Below are positions 52,580-61,497 of a stretch of 64,000 bases of DNA, piece by piece; positions within the stretch are counted from its first letter, which is position 1; every line of letters starts with the position of its first letter. The stretch covers positions 5,642,001 through 5,706,000 of the forward strand of contig NZ_OY764190.1 in assembly GCF_963668215.1 (NCBI RefSeq), in the 5' to 3' direction. Under the pieces are notes generated by a model that did not search any database, was not told the DNA's origin, and saw nothing but the letters and a program-made list of their open reading frames with translations. The position numbers and the translations under genes are program-made. The DNA comes from an uncultured Desulfosarcina sp. Its GTDB lineage: Bacteria > Desulfobacterota > Desulfobacteria > Desulfobacterales > Desulfosarcinaceae.

Positions 52580-53578
52580 ATGCAATCATGGTTCGCGTCG
52601 CTGATGCCCCCTCTACCCCAACAACCGCCGTCACCCACTCCATCCGCCACCCTCATTTTGGTCAGACAAAACGAATCGGCAATGGAAACCTATCTGTTGC
52701 AACGCAGTGCCGCGAGCCGGTTCATGCCCGGCACCTATGTCTTTCCCGGGGGCCGATTAGAAGATGAGGACCGGGATACCGATTTCTGGATAAACCACGT
52801 GGACCTGTCGAAAAAAGGGCTGCTGGAGGCTTTTGACAGCAGCCCGGAAACGATTCTGCCCTTTGCCGTGGGCGCCATCCGGGAAACATGGGAGGAAGCC
52901 GGGGTGCTGTTGGCCGAGATTAGGGCAAGGGGCAACAGTCCTGCGACGGCTCCAGCAACGGAAGATTTCAATTCTCCGTCATTCATGACGAAACCAAGCC
53001 TATATGCAAACCAGATTAATAACCGTCCGGCTGGGGGGCTTTCGTTCAAGCGATTGGCAAGGGACAAGAATCTGATCCTCTCAACCTCCAAAATGGTCTA
53101 CTGGAGCCGTTGGATCACACCGCAGTCGATGCCCAAACGATTCGACACCTGTTTTTTCATGGCGCCTGTGAAACCGGATCAGGAATGCAGTCCGGACAAC
53201 CGGGAAACCGTTGACGGCATTTGGATCTCCCCCCGCAAGGCGCTGACGAAAAATTCAGACGGGTTATTGCCCTTAAGTCCGCCGGCAGTGATGACCCTGC
53301 ACCAGATGCTTTCCTTTGCCGACTTAAGCGAAATGATCGCCGATACCCGCCGCCGTTCGCGGCCGGTCTCGACCATGCCGCGCCTGTGGCCACTGGGAAA
53401 AGGTGCCCTGCTGATCCAACCCTGGGACCCGGATTATGAGCGTGACACGGTGCGCGTCGATGAGAACCGTTTACAAAAGGATGTACTGCCGGTGGGGGCG
53501 CCCTTTTCCCGCCTGTGGTTCAACGGAGGCGTCTTTCGTCCGGTAAGGCATCCAGAGGAACTGGTTGATAGCTCATAG
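52580..53578 (+). CDS. NUDIX hydrolase (NUDT19-like)
   Basis: A 332-residue protein. It has SATLILVRQNESAMETYLLQ, FMPGTYVFPGGRLEDEDRD, and AIRETWEEAGVLLAE supplying the NUDIX box. As in NUDT19/CoA-diphosphatase-like proteins, a long insert separates GGR from the REXXEE part. SRWITPQSMPKRFDTCFFMA continues the fold. A GTG at 52547 would start earlier but lies in the tail of the repeat at 52450-52575, so ATG 52580 is preferred. The probable reaction is hydrolysis of a nucleoside-diphosphate-linked compound such as a CoA derivative. The final VDSS is encoded by heptad units. Confidence 0.85.
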   Translation: MQSWFASLMPPLPQQPPSPTPSATLILVRQNESAMETYLLQRSAASRFMPGTYVFPGGRLEDEDRDTDFWINHVDLSKKGLLEAFDSSPETILPFAVGAIRETWEEAGVLLAEIRARGNSPATAPATEDFNSPSFMTKPSLYANQINNRPAGGLSFKRLARDKNLILSTSKMVYWSRWITPQSMPKRFDTCFFMAPVKPDQECSPDNRETVDGIWISPRKALTKNSDGLLPLSPPAVMTLHQMLSFADLSEMIADTRRRSRPVSTMPRLWPLGKGALLIQPWDPDYERDTVRVDENRLQKDVLPVGAPFSRLWFNGGVFRPVRHPEELVDSS

Positions 53579-53963
53579 CTGTTAGCTGATAGCGAATCAC
53601 CGAACACTCATTTAGCGGGTGGTTTGAAGAAGCCCCCTGCGAAGTTGGCTAAAACCCAGACCCATGAACGTCGAACATCGAACGTCCAACTTCGAACTTT
53701 GAATAAGGCATTCTGTCCATTTCTATTTTTAAAACCATGCTTTACAGACGATAAAAATGACCGGGACCCTTTTTTTCGAACGACGGAGCGAAGCGATCTC
53801 CGCATTCGACGTTGGACGTTCGATGTTCAATGTTCGACGTTCATAAGAATTTACCGATTGAAGGTCTCACCGGACTGGTCCGAACCGCTTCGGGTCGCTC
53901 GGGCTGAGCCCGATGTTTAATCCCTTTGAACCATCAGCTATGAGCTATAAGCCACCTGCTATC
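53566..53963. repeat. Nested heptad inverted repeats (AGCTGAT outer, GAACGTC inner, copy 2)
   Basis: Outer arms TGATAGCTCATAGCTGTTAG (from 53566) and ATCAGCTATGAGCTATAAGC (from 53933) enclose inner arms at 53666-53697 and 53804-53842. The inner right arm equals the inner left arm plus exactly one extra heptad (TGAACAT on the complementary strand). The inner tail matches that at 52500-52575. No gene is visible in the 391-bp gap. Confidence 0.8.
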
Positions 53964-53969
53964 TCGGCC

Positions 53970-54380
53970 TTACAGCCGTTGCAGGCTGATTTTGGCGTCA
54001 CTGGCCGCCAGGACCTTGTAATGTTCTTCTCCCATGCGAAAGCCTTTTCGGGCCTGGGATTCCTCGATTTTGTGGGGATACCCATAGTGGGGATCGAGCT
54101 GCAAGACGTAAAGATCCAGCAAAAGGGCCCCGTTACGGCTGCCCCGGTAGACAACCCGGGCCCCGTTTACGCGGACCCCCTTATTTTTGGTCAGCAGAAC
54201 GCATTCGTCCTTCGCCAAAAACGGTTCCGGCGATTCCAGGGACAGGGCCTCGGACGGCTGCCAGTAATACTCGGGATTCGTCGCCCCGGCCCACAGGTAC
54301 CAGACGCAGCCGAAAAAAAAGAGCCCGCAGGTGGCAAAGAAAATTACTGCCGGCCATTTCTGTTCACTAAAATCATTCAC
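53970..54380 (-). CDS. Small single-span membrane protein of unknown function
   Basis: A 136-residue protein, if GTG 54380 is the start; AAGGTG lies about ten bases upstream. The next upstream ATG (54524) would add 48 residues and overlap the likely promoter of the MetF gene. One membrane span near residues 9-33 (WPAVIFFATCGLFFFGCVWY) is followed by a small soluble domain. That domain contains DECVLLTKNKGVRVNGARVV and a VVYRGSRNGALLLDLYVLQL strand pattern. It does not resemble a family I know. It faces the MetF fusion head to head. Periplasmic location is predicted for the C-terminal part. Confidence 0.6.
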   Translation of the reverse strand: MNDFSEQKWPAVIFFATCGLFFFGCVWYLWAGATNPEYYWQPSEALSLESPEPFLAKDECVLLTKNKGVRVNGARVVYRGSRNGALLLDLYVLQLDPHYGYPHKIEESQARKGFRMGEEHYKVLAASDAKISLQRL

Positions 54381-54539
54381 GGAGTTTGCACCTTTTTCAA
54401 ATTCGTTTTCATTATCATGGGGCCGCTCGCCTTCGCTGCAGCCGAACCAATTAAAATAGAGCTTTTGGGAATCATTATCAAGACAGAACTTAAACAACCA
54501 TTTCCCCAAACTTGGATTTAACAAAAGAGGTCGAAACGT

Positions 54540-56096
54540 ATGTTACGGATTTTTCAAAACGATATCTCGGATCCCGAGCGGTTCGTCGTCACGCTGGAAC
54601 TGGTGCCCGGCAGGGAACACACGGGAAGATCCGTGGACACGGTCATGGGCATCGCCAAAGACGCCTTTGCCGACGGCCGGGTCTCGGCCGTTTCCATCAC
54701 GGACAATCCCGGCGGCAACCCTTCCTTGAGCCCCGATGCCATCGGCTACCGGATTTTTTCCATCGGCATGGACGTCATCGTCCATTTTACCTGCCGGGAC
54801 ATGAACCGGGTCGGCATGGAAAGCCGCGCCCTGCAGCTGGCCATGATGGGCATGAAAAACATCCTGGCCCTTACCGGCGACTATTCCGGTAAAGGCTTCG
54901 GCGGCCAGGGAGCGCCGGTGTTCGACATCGATTCGGTCAACCTGCAAATCATGTTGAATCTGATCGGCAAACGCATCAACGCAGCCGGAGATCCGGACAG
55001 CTTCTTTTCCGGCGGCGCGGTTTCCCCTTTCAAACGAACCGAAGGCGAATGCGTGGCACAGTATGCCAAAATGAGCCGCAAGGTTGCCGCCGGGGCCCAG
55101 TTTTTAATCACCCAACTCGGCTACGATGCACGCAAATTCCAGGAGTTGATCGGCATTCAGCGGCACATGGGAATCGACGTCCCCACCCTGGGATCGGTTT
55201 ATGTGCTCAGCCCCCATGCAGCCGGCATCATGAACCAGGGCCGGGTGCCGGGAGCCGTCGTCACCGACGATCTGCTTCGCACTGTTGAAACGGAATGGAA
55301 AGACAAGCAGGAGGGCCGCAAGTTTGCCATCGAACGGGCGGCCCGATTGGGGGCCGTTCTGAAAGGGCTCGGCTACCGGGGCATTCATATCGGCGGCATT
55401 CACCGGGATTTTACCACGGTGGGCAAAAGCCTGGACCGCATGGAGCAAATCGGCGACAGCTGGCAGCAGTGGCTGCCCTGCTTCAACTATCCGCAAACCG
55501 ACAGTTTTTATGCGTTTCGGGAATCGCCGCCCCAACCGGTAAACACACCTGCCTTTGGACTGGCTCCCAGGCCGCTGTCGGTGGCCGATCGAATCCTGTA
55601 TCCCCTGATGAAGTCCTCCCACAACCTGTTTTTCGATTTCGATTCTTTCCTGGCGCCCCTGTACAAAACGATTTGTAAAGCTTTGGACGGCAACATCGCC
55701 GGCAGTCTGTTCCTGCGTCTGGTCGAGCACCCCATCAAACGCATGCTGTTAGGGTGCAGGCAATGCGGCGACTGCGCCATTCAGCATATCGGTTTTCTGT
55801 GCCCCGAGTGGGGTCTCCCCAAGCACACCCGCAACGGGGCCTGCGGCGGCAGCCGCGACGGTATGTGCGAAGTGCATCCGGATCGTCCATGCGTCTGGTT
55901 CCGGGCCCACAACCGGCTGGCCGCCAGGGGAGAAATCAAGCAGATGTGCGACGGCTGCGTACCGCCGCGCATGTGGGAACTGGACCAGACCTCTTCCTGG
56001 ATCAATTTTCACCTGGGCCGGGATCACCAGAGCAACGGGAATGAAATTGCCGGATTCTGCCGGAAGGCGACCTGCCGGTTGCTGGTGGAGGACTGA
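54540..56096 (+). CDS. Methylenetetrahydrofolate reductase fused to MetV-like domain
   Basis: A 518-residue protein. Residues 1 to about 310 form the MetF TIM-barrel (FVVTLELVPGREHTGRSVD, AVSITDNPGGNPSLSPD, VIVHFTCRDMNR, NILALTGDYS). From about 375 a Cys-rich MetV-type domain follows: MLLGCRQCGDCAIQHIGFLC, GACGGSRDGMCEVH and QMCDGCVPP. In sulfate reducers and acetogens MetF and MetV are normally separate subunits. MetV carries zinc or an iron-sulfur site for electron entry in the Wood-Ljungdahl methyl branch. Fusion in one chain suggests an enzyme independent of NAD(P)H, reduced via partner proteins. This last point is inference. Confidence 0.88.
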   Translation: MLRIFQNDISDPERFVVTLELVPGREHTGRSVDTVMGIAKDAFADGRVSAVSITDNPGGNPSLSPDAIGYRIFSIGMDVIVHFTCRDMNRVGMESRALQLAMMGMKNILALTGDYSGKGFGGQGAPVFDIDSVNLQIMLNLIGKRINAAGDPDSFFSGGAVSPFKRTEGECVAQYAKMSRKVAAGAQFLITQLGYDARKFQELIGIQRHMGIDVPTLGSVYVLSPHAAGIMNQGRVPGAVVTDDLLRTVETEWKDKQEGRKFAIERAARLGAVLKGLGYRGIHIGGIHRDFTTVGKSLDRMEQIGDSWQQWLPCFNYPQTDSFYAFRESPPQPVNTPAFGLAPRPLSVADRILYPLMKSSHNLFFDFDSFLAPLYKTICKALDGNIAGSLFLRLVEHPIKRMLLGCRQCGDCAIQHIGFLCPEWGLPKHTRNGACGGSRDGMCEVHPDRPCVWFRAHNRLAARGEIKQMCDGCVPPRMWELDQTSSWINFHLGRDHQSNGNEIAGFCRKATCRLLVED

Positions 56097-56097
56097 G

Positions 56098-56215
56098 AAC
56101 AGAAGATGGAAGATGGATGAGGGATGAGGGATGAGGGATGAGGGATGAGGGATGAAAAATGAAGTGAACGGTGATCTGTGAACCGTGAACTGTCAGCTAT
56201 CAGCAATGAGCTAAA
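56098..56215. repeat. Heptad arrays between metF-like and flavoprotein genes
   Basis: Five or more near-perfect GATGAGG units (56115-56154) after AGATGGAAGATGG, followed by TGTGAACCGTGAACTGTCAG and TATCAGCAATGAGC. The TAG stop of the leftward flavoprotein gene abuts this array. Confidence 0.85.
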
Positions 56216-57314
56216 TACGGCCCAGCCAGAACCGATATGCGTTCAGAACAAGGGCCAATAGCGGCATCCCTCGGGCAAAGCCGCCCATGAGCGGAATCCG
56301 GGCCGCCGGTGAGGTCAGCAGCGCGAAGCCCAAGTCAGGCAGCCTATAAAAAACGGCCGCGGTAATCATAGCGAACAGCAATTCACGCCGGATGGGGGTC
56401 AGGGCGGTCTCGTAGGACCGGCAGGCATCGCAGCCGGTATCCATGGCATCAACGACGGCGCGGGCTGCCTTCCGGCCGCTGACGATGGCGTGATATAATC
56501 CCTCTCCCAGCAGCGGATCCACCAGGCCGGCGGCATCGCCGGCGAGCAGCACCCGTCCTTGCCCGGGCCGATAGCGCCAACCGCCTATTCCCAACCGATA
56601 GCCGCTGACCTGCCCGGGCGTTGCACCACCAAGCCGCCGGAAAACGTAATCGGCCAGATCCTGATGTCGGATGAGGGTTTGTGATCGAAGGGTATACAGC
56701 CCGACATTGATGTGATCCTTTTTGGAAAATGCCCAACCGTAGCCGCCGCCGACCCGGTCGAAATCGAATCCCATACCCGGATCGTTACCCGGCAAACCCG
56801 CCACAATCCCTTCAACACCAAAACCGAAACGAATCGCTTCAAACCGACCGGTGAGCAACCGAACCCGGCTGTGTACGCCGTCGGCGCCGATCAGATATCG
56901 GCAACAGATCGATCCTCGGTCCGTGATCATCCTCACGCCCCCACGGCTTTCCACAATGCTGTCGATCCGTTCGACAACTTTAAAAACCGCGCCGGCGGTA
57001 ATTGTCTGTTGCAAACAAAAAAGGTCGAATGCCGGTCGGTCCACCATATAACAGATGGGGTCTTTACCGGGTAAAACCCGCTGGCGTCGCAGGCGGCAAC
57101 TGACCGCAAGGCTGCGAACGGTCCGCTGGACAACCGGTTCGATGGAATAGGGCAAGGCGCGACGCGCCTTGACCGTCAGCCCGCCGGCACATACCTTTTT
57201 GCGCGGAAATTCGGTCCGGTCCAGCAGCAGAACATGGACACCCCTGGATGCCAGATCATATGCCGCTGCACACTCTGCCGGTCCGGCACCCACGACAACC
57301 ACATCGGTCTTCAT
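56211..57314 (-). CDS. Geranylgeranyl-reductase-family flavoprotein
   Basis: A 367-residue FAD protein. The N-terminal Rossmann reads DVVVVGAGPAECAAAYDLAS, where Glu replaces the usual second Gly of GAGPAGxxAA. The family marker KKVCAGGLT follows. GVDG-type motif YLIGADGVHSRVR (FAD second motif) and VLLAGDAAGLVDPLLGEGLY (FAD ribose) are intact. A hydrophobic C-terminus suits membrane association. Members reduce isoprenoid chains or act as oxygenases on lipids. The specific substrate is unknown. It faces the penicillin acylase gene in the same direction with a 40-bp gap, so the two may be co-transcribed. Confidence 0.87.
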   Translation of the reverse strand: MKTDVVVVGAGPAECAAAYDLASRGVHVLLLDRTEFPRKKVCAGGLTVKARRALPYSIEPVVQRTVRSLAVSCRLRRQRVLPGKDPICYMVDRPAFDLFCLQQTITAGAVFKVVERIDSIVESRGGVRMITDRGSICCRYLIGADGVHSRVRLLTGRFEAIRFGFGVEGIVAGLPGNDPGMGFDFDRVGGGYGWAFSKKDHINVGLYTLRSQTLIRHQDLADYVFRRLGGATPGQVSGYRLGIGGWRYRPGQGRVLLAGDAAGLVDPLLGEGLYHAIVSGRKAARAVVDAMDTGCDACRSYETALTPIRRELLFAMITAAVFYRLPDLGFALLTSPAARIPLMGGFARGMPLLALVLNAYRFWLGRI

Positions 57315-57354
57315 GGTTGCGATCCGGCAATTTTAAGAGAACGTTCCATCGATA

Positions 57355-59745
57355 TCAGGGTTGGGTCTGCAACTGCAGGGTCGATTGCGAATGTGCGTTG
57401 ATTGCAGACTCGCTGAACCACCAGTACTGTTTATCCCCGTTCATGAAGGCGTCGATCTGGTCGGTGGCGTGGGGGTGAAACACCCGCCCGGCCACCCCGC
57501 CGGGAATGACAGCCAGCACTTTATCGTCATCGCCCAGATCAGCCACCATGCGCAAGGACGCCGAAACGGTCACCGCGTAAGGATCGTCATAGTCATACAA
57601 TCCGCGATACAGGGTTTCGACAGATCCAGGCGCAGGATGCGTGCCGCCGCCCAGAAAGCCGCTGCCAAAACCGTCTCTTCGGATCGGGCTGACAAAGGTG
57701 TGGTGGTGGACGGCGCCCCAGTTCCAATTCTCGGGGTCGGTCCCCAGGGTTTCGGACAAATCAGCTTGGGCGTCCAGCGCCGCCCGGACCAGAATATCCT
57801 GTTTACTCTCGACAACATCATTCGTCGCGGCATCGTCGAACCAGTGATCCAGTTCGTCGGTCAACACCATCTGCTGAAAGCGTTCCTGCCAGAAATACCA
57901 GACCTTAAGCATCGTTTTGGAAAGCGGCTCTCCCAATTCGTCGGCAAATGTCAGCCAGGCGAATCGTTCGTAAATGGCATGGAACACGGTGGCGCCGGGG
58001 GCATCGACCGTGTCGCGATAATCCCACTGGCCGAGAATTCTGGCCAGCGGCCGCGTCTGCACCGATTGGTTCAGGACGGGCACCATGACAGGCACCAGTT
58101 TTTCCGCCAGCAGGTTGTAGGTATCGCGCTGGTACTGCCAATGCTGGTCGACCGTCTTTTTGCCCGGCATGGCCATCAGCTCTTTGAGGCGGCGATAGCG
58201 ATAGCTGGGCGACTGGTAGGAAGAGTAGTAATACGGATAATCTTGCGTCACGGTGTGATGGTTGCAGGTTCCCACCCATCCTTTGGATGGGTTCGTGGAC
58301 TGGGGCATCTGATCGAAGGGAACAAAACCGTGCCAATCGTCTTCTCCGTTAGTCACGACACAAGGAACGGTTCCGGAGCAGCGTCTGCGGATTGGCAGGC
58401 GGCCGGAAACGTGCCAGCCGAAATCGCCGCGATCATCGCCGAAAACGAAATTGAGCATGATGATGTTGGTTTGGGCCAGGGCGGACCGGAAATCGGCGGC
58501 ACTTTTGGCCTGGACCATCTTTATGACACCCAGCGTCGGCCCCATGGTTTCGTATGGCGCCCATCGCAGGCTCATGACCTTGTCGGTTTCCAGGCCCTTC
58601 AGCACACCGGAAACCACCGGCCCTCGGTTGGTGCCGCGGATTTCAATGGTTTCCTCCCTGAAACCGCCTTTGGCTTTCTTGTCCCGGATTCTCAAGGTCT
58701 CCCGGATGACGGAAAAGGGAATCGAGCGGCTGCCTTCCAGGTAGTGGTCCGCATTTGCCGGATCGACGGTCTCGACAAAAAGATCCTGCATGTCTCCATA
58801 GGCGTTGGTGAGTCCGGCAGCCACATGCTGGTTGCGGAAGATGGGCATCAGGGGCAAGCCCGGAATATGGACGCCGATGATGCGGTTATCGGGGGTGAAA
58901 AGCCCGGCCGGATACCAGGGGCCGGGAAGGATCCGGGCGTCCAGGTGGGGGTCGTTGCATACCATTGGTTTTCCGCCCGATGACAGGTCCGGTCCGGTGA
59001 CCCAGTTGTTGCTTCCTATTTCGTAAGCAGCACCTTCAAGAAAGCCGGCAAGCGGTGCATCGCATGCGACAACCAACTTCTCCGAGAAGCGTTCGCCGGC
59101 AGCCGACGGATCGAAGGATGCATCGTCGGGATTGACATTCAGGGGAAAAATCTCCCTGGCCTTTTGCTCGCCGAGCCGTTCGATCAGCATCTGGGCGACA
59201 ATTTCGGCCTTCAGGTTGGCCGAAGTGCTCCAGCTCATGTAATACAAAATGGACAGGCAGTCGGCCACGGACCACAATTCGGGCGATATCCCCGCCAGCT
59301 TGAACTCCAGGGGAAAGGAGTCCTCACCGGATCGGATATAGGCATTGACGCCGTCCACATACCGCTGGAACCAGCGATGCGTCTCCGGCTCCAGCATCCT
59401 GGCATGCTGGATCGCCTGCCGGTGGAATCCCAGGGTGCGATGTCTGATGTCCACATCCCTGCCCTTTTCGCCGGCCAGTTCACTGATCCGGCCCTGGGCG
59501 AACAGTCGGGTGAGCGTCATCTGGAACAGCCGGTCCTGGCCCGTGGCATACCCCAGGGCCAGCATGGCATCATCCAGGGTCCGGGCGTGGATATAGGCCA
59601 TGCCCTTTTCGTCGCGGTCCACGGTTGCCGGCGCCCGGAGATCTTCCAGAGTCAGGCTGCCGTCGACCGGATAGCGGTTGAGCCCGGCACAGCCTGTCAG
59701 CAGGATCAGGATAGCAATGAAAATCGGCCAAGGGATACGACGCAT
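57355..59745 (-). CDS. Penicillin acylase family lipoprotein
   Basis: A 796-residue Ntn-hydrolase. Lipoprotein signal IFIAILILLTGCAG places the lipid anchor at Cys19. The alpha-chain part contains VDRDEKGMAYIHARTLDDAM, YATGQDRLFQMTLTRLFAQG. The predicted autocatalytic cleavage site precedes SNNWVTGPDLSSGGKP, whose Ser is the N-terminal nucleophile of the beta chain. DPHLDARILPGPWYPAGLF and the C-terminal FGSGFLGGGTHPAPGSVETL motif are typical. It hydrolyses amides, possibly acyl-homoserine lactones or other N-acyl compounds. The natural substrate is not predictable. It is attached to a membrane facing the periplasm. Confidence 0.9.
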   Translation of the reverse strand: MRRIPWPIFIAILILLTGCAGLNRYPVDGSLTLEDLRAPATVDRDEKGMAYIHARTLDDAMLALGYATGQDRLFQMTLTRLFAQGRISELAGEKGRDVDIRHRTLGFHRQAIQHARMLEPETHRWFQRYVDGVNAYIRSGEDSFPLEFKLAGISPELWSVADCLSILYYMSWSTSANLKAEIVAQMLIERLGEQKAREIFPLNVNPDDASFDPSAAGERFSEKLVVACDAPLAGFLEGAAYEIGSNNWVTGPDLSSGGKPMVCNDPHLDARILPGPWYPAGLFTPDNRIIGVHIPGLPLMPIFRNQHVAAGLTNAYGDMQDLFVETVDPANADHYLEGSRSIPFSVIRETLRIRDKKAKGGFREETIEIRGTNRGPVVSGVLKGLETDKVMSLRWAPYETMGPTLGVIKMVQAKSAADFRSALAQTNIIMLNFVFGDDRGDFGWHVSGRLPIRRRCSGTVPCVVTNGEDDWHGFVPFDQMPQSTNPSKGWVGTCNHHTVTQDYPYYYSSYQSPSYRYRRLKELMAMPGKKTVDQHWQYQRDTYNLLAEKLVPVMVPVLNQSVQTRPLARILGQWDYRDTVDAPGATVFHAIYERFAWLTFADELGEPLSKTMLKVWYFWQERFQQMVLTDELDHWFDDAATNDVVESKQDILVRAALDAQADLSETLGTDPENWNWGAVHHHTFVSPIRRDGFGSGFLGGGTHPAPGSVETLYRGLYDYDDPYAVTVSASLRMVADLGDDDKVLAVIPGGVAGRVFHPHATDQIDAFMNGDKQYWWFSESAINAHSQSTLQLQTQP

Positions 59746-59802
59746 ATGTCCCTCCTGTAGATAGAATCGTCACGGACCCGTTGGTTCTGTGGGCGCTTAA
59801 AA

Positions 59803-59833
59803 GAACGTCGAACATCGAATGTTGAATGAGGGA
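59803..59833. repeat. GAACGTC heptad array, solo
   Basis: GAACGTCGAACATCGAATG, then TTGAATGAGGG. Same unit as at 52450 and 53666 but with no opposite arm or tail here. Confidence 0.7.
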
Positions 59834-59857
59834 TTCCGGATTTATTCATAGACAGGA

Positions 59858-61261
59858 CTACCGAAATGCCGCCTCGATCCCCTTTCGCGTGGCATCGACC
59901 ATGCGGTCGGCCTCCTCCTTGGTAATTACCAGGGCCGGCGCATAGTACAAGGTGGTGTTGAGTCCGGGCAGACTGCTGTTGGTGCGCCCAACCAGCACGC
60001 CTTCGGCTTTGATGGCGTCCACCACCGCACCGACCTGCGCTTCACCGGCAGGCGCTTTGCTCGTTTTGTCGGCCACCAGTTCCACGCCCAGGAAAAGGCC
60101 CTTGCCGCGCACATCCCCCACCTTGGGATGGTCCAGCAGTTCTCGCATGCGTTCGAGCAGGTAGCCTCCCATGACCCGGCTGTTTTCCGTCAGATTCTCC
60201 GCTTCGATGATGCGGATATTTTCCAACGATGCCGCCATGGCGCCTGCGCAGCCGCCATAGGTGGAAATATCCCTGAAAAAATGCATCCGCGCTTGCGGAT
60301 CGGCCGGGTCGTTGAGAAACAGATCGTAAACATGCTGTTTGACCACCGTTGCCGAAATGGGTTCGTAGGCGCTGGCCATGCCCTTGGCCAGGGTGATCAT
60401 ATCCGGCTCCACGTCGAAATGCTGGTGCCCGAAAAACGCGCCGGTCCTGCCGAACCCGGCGACCACTTCGTCGATGACCAGATAGACACCGTATTTTCGG
60501 CAGATCTCCTGGACAATGGGAAAGTACTCGTCCACCGGAACGATAATGCCGCCTCCGGCGGTGATAGGCTCTAAGATCAGCCCGCCCACTGTATCGGGGC
60601 CCTGTTCGAGAATGATGTTCTCGATCGCCCGGGCGCATTGAATGTCGCACCCCGGATAGGTCTTGGCAAAAGGGCAGCGGTAGCACAGACAATGGGGAAC
60701 CTGCACAAATCCTTCCGGAAACGGCCCGAAGTCCTTTTTGCGTTCGGCCTGTCCGGAAGAAGCCAGAACGGCGATGGTGGTGCCATGGTAGTCCCTGTCC
60801 CGGTAAAGAATTTTATATTTGCCTTTGCGCTGTGGATCGATGGTCGTGGCCTGGCGGATGATTTTGTAGCTTTTCTCGTTGGCTTCGGACCCGCTGTTGG
60901 AATAGTAGACTTTCCCCATGCCGGGCAGCAGTTCCAGCAGCTTGCCGGAAAGCTTGATGGAAGGAATGGTGCCCACGCTGCCGGCATAATAGGCCATTTG
61001 TTTCATCTGAGCGGCCACGGCATCGGCGATGCTCTCGCGGCCGTAACCAACGTTGACGCACCACACTCCGCCGGAGGTGGCGTCGAGATACTCCCGGCCG
61101 CGAATGTCCGTGACCGTCAATCCCCGGCCCTTTACGATAATCATCTGTTCCTGGGCCTGAAAACAGCGATGGGGCTTGATGTGGTGCCACAGATGATCCC
61201 GGTCACCGTCGATCATCACATCTACATTGTAATTCAAAATATCCGAGTCCGGCGTGTTCAT
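59858..61261 (-). CDS. Class III aminotransferase, taurine-pyruvate-like
   Basis: A 467-residue PLP enzyme. HLWHHIKPHRCF near the N-terminus, and GGVWCVNVGYGRESIADAVA with YYSNSGSEANEKSYKI, resemble taurine/beta-alanine-pyruvate aminotransferases. LIDEVVAGFGRTG and ITLAKGMASAYEPI with the PLP lysine are intact, as is STYGGCAGAMAAS. A cysteine-rich insert (CLCYRCPFAKTYPGCDIQC) is unusual and could bind a metal. Taurine use would feed sulfite to a sulfate reducer, but no sulfoacetaldehyde gene is in view. Omega-amino acids are also possible substrates. Confidence 0.85.
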   Translation of the reverse strand: MNTPDSDILNYNVDVMIDGDRDHLWHHIKPHRCFQAQEQMIIVKGRGLTVTDIRGREYLDATSGGVWCVNVGYGRESIADAVAAQMKQMAYYAGSVGTIPSIKLSGKLLELLPGMGKVYYSNSGSEANEKSYKIIRQATTIDPQRKGKYKILYRDRDYHGTTIAVLASSGQAERKKDFGPFPEGFVQVPHCLCYRCPFAKTYPGCDIQCARAIENIILEQGPDTVGGLILEPITAGGGIIVPVDEYFPIVQEICRKYGVYLVIDEVVAGFGRTGAFFGHQHFDVEPDMITLAKGMASAYEPISATVVKQHVYDLFLNDPADPQARMHFFRDISTYGGCAGAMAASLENIRIIEAENLTENSRVMGGYLLERMRELLDHPKVGDVRGKGLFLGVELVADKTSKAPAGEAQVGAVVDAIKAEGVLVGRTNSSLPGLNTTLYYAPALVITKEEADRMVDATRKGIEAAFR

Positions 61262-61497
61262 GGGGAAACTCCTTCATTTGCGGGTTTCCGGCTGATATAT
61301 AAAATCCCCGAATAAAAAACAAGATTGACACCGCGGCGATTTCTTTATGCTGCAATTGGTCCTTAACCAGTGCCCGCCATGTCTTCATTGACATCCGGGG
61401 CAATCTTGAGATAACCATTTAATAGTGATCCGTTAGCGTTCCGCAAATCTTTCGTTTAACTGAGAAACAGGCCTTTTTCTGTAAGGATATTTTTAAA

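Noticed and set aside
57361..58983. A 540-codon frame antisense to the penicillin acylase gene
   Set aside because: No family resemblance, and the opposite strand is clearly coding.
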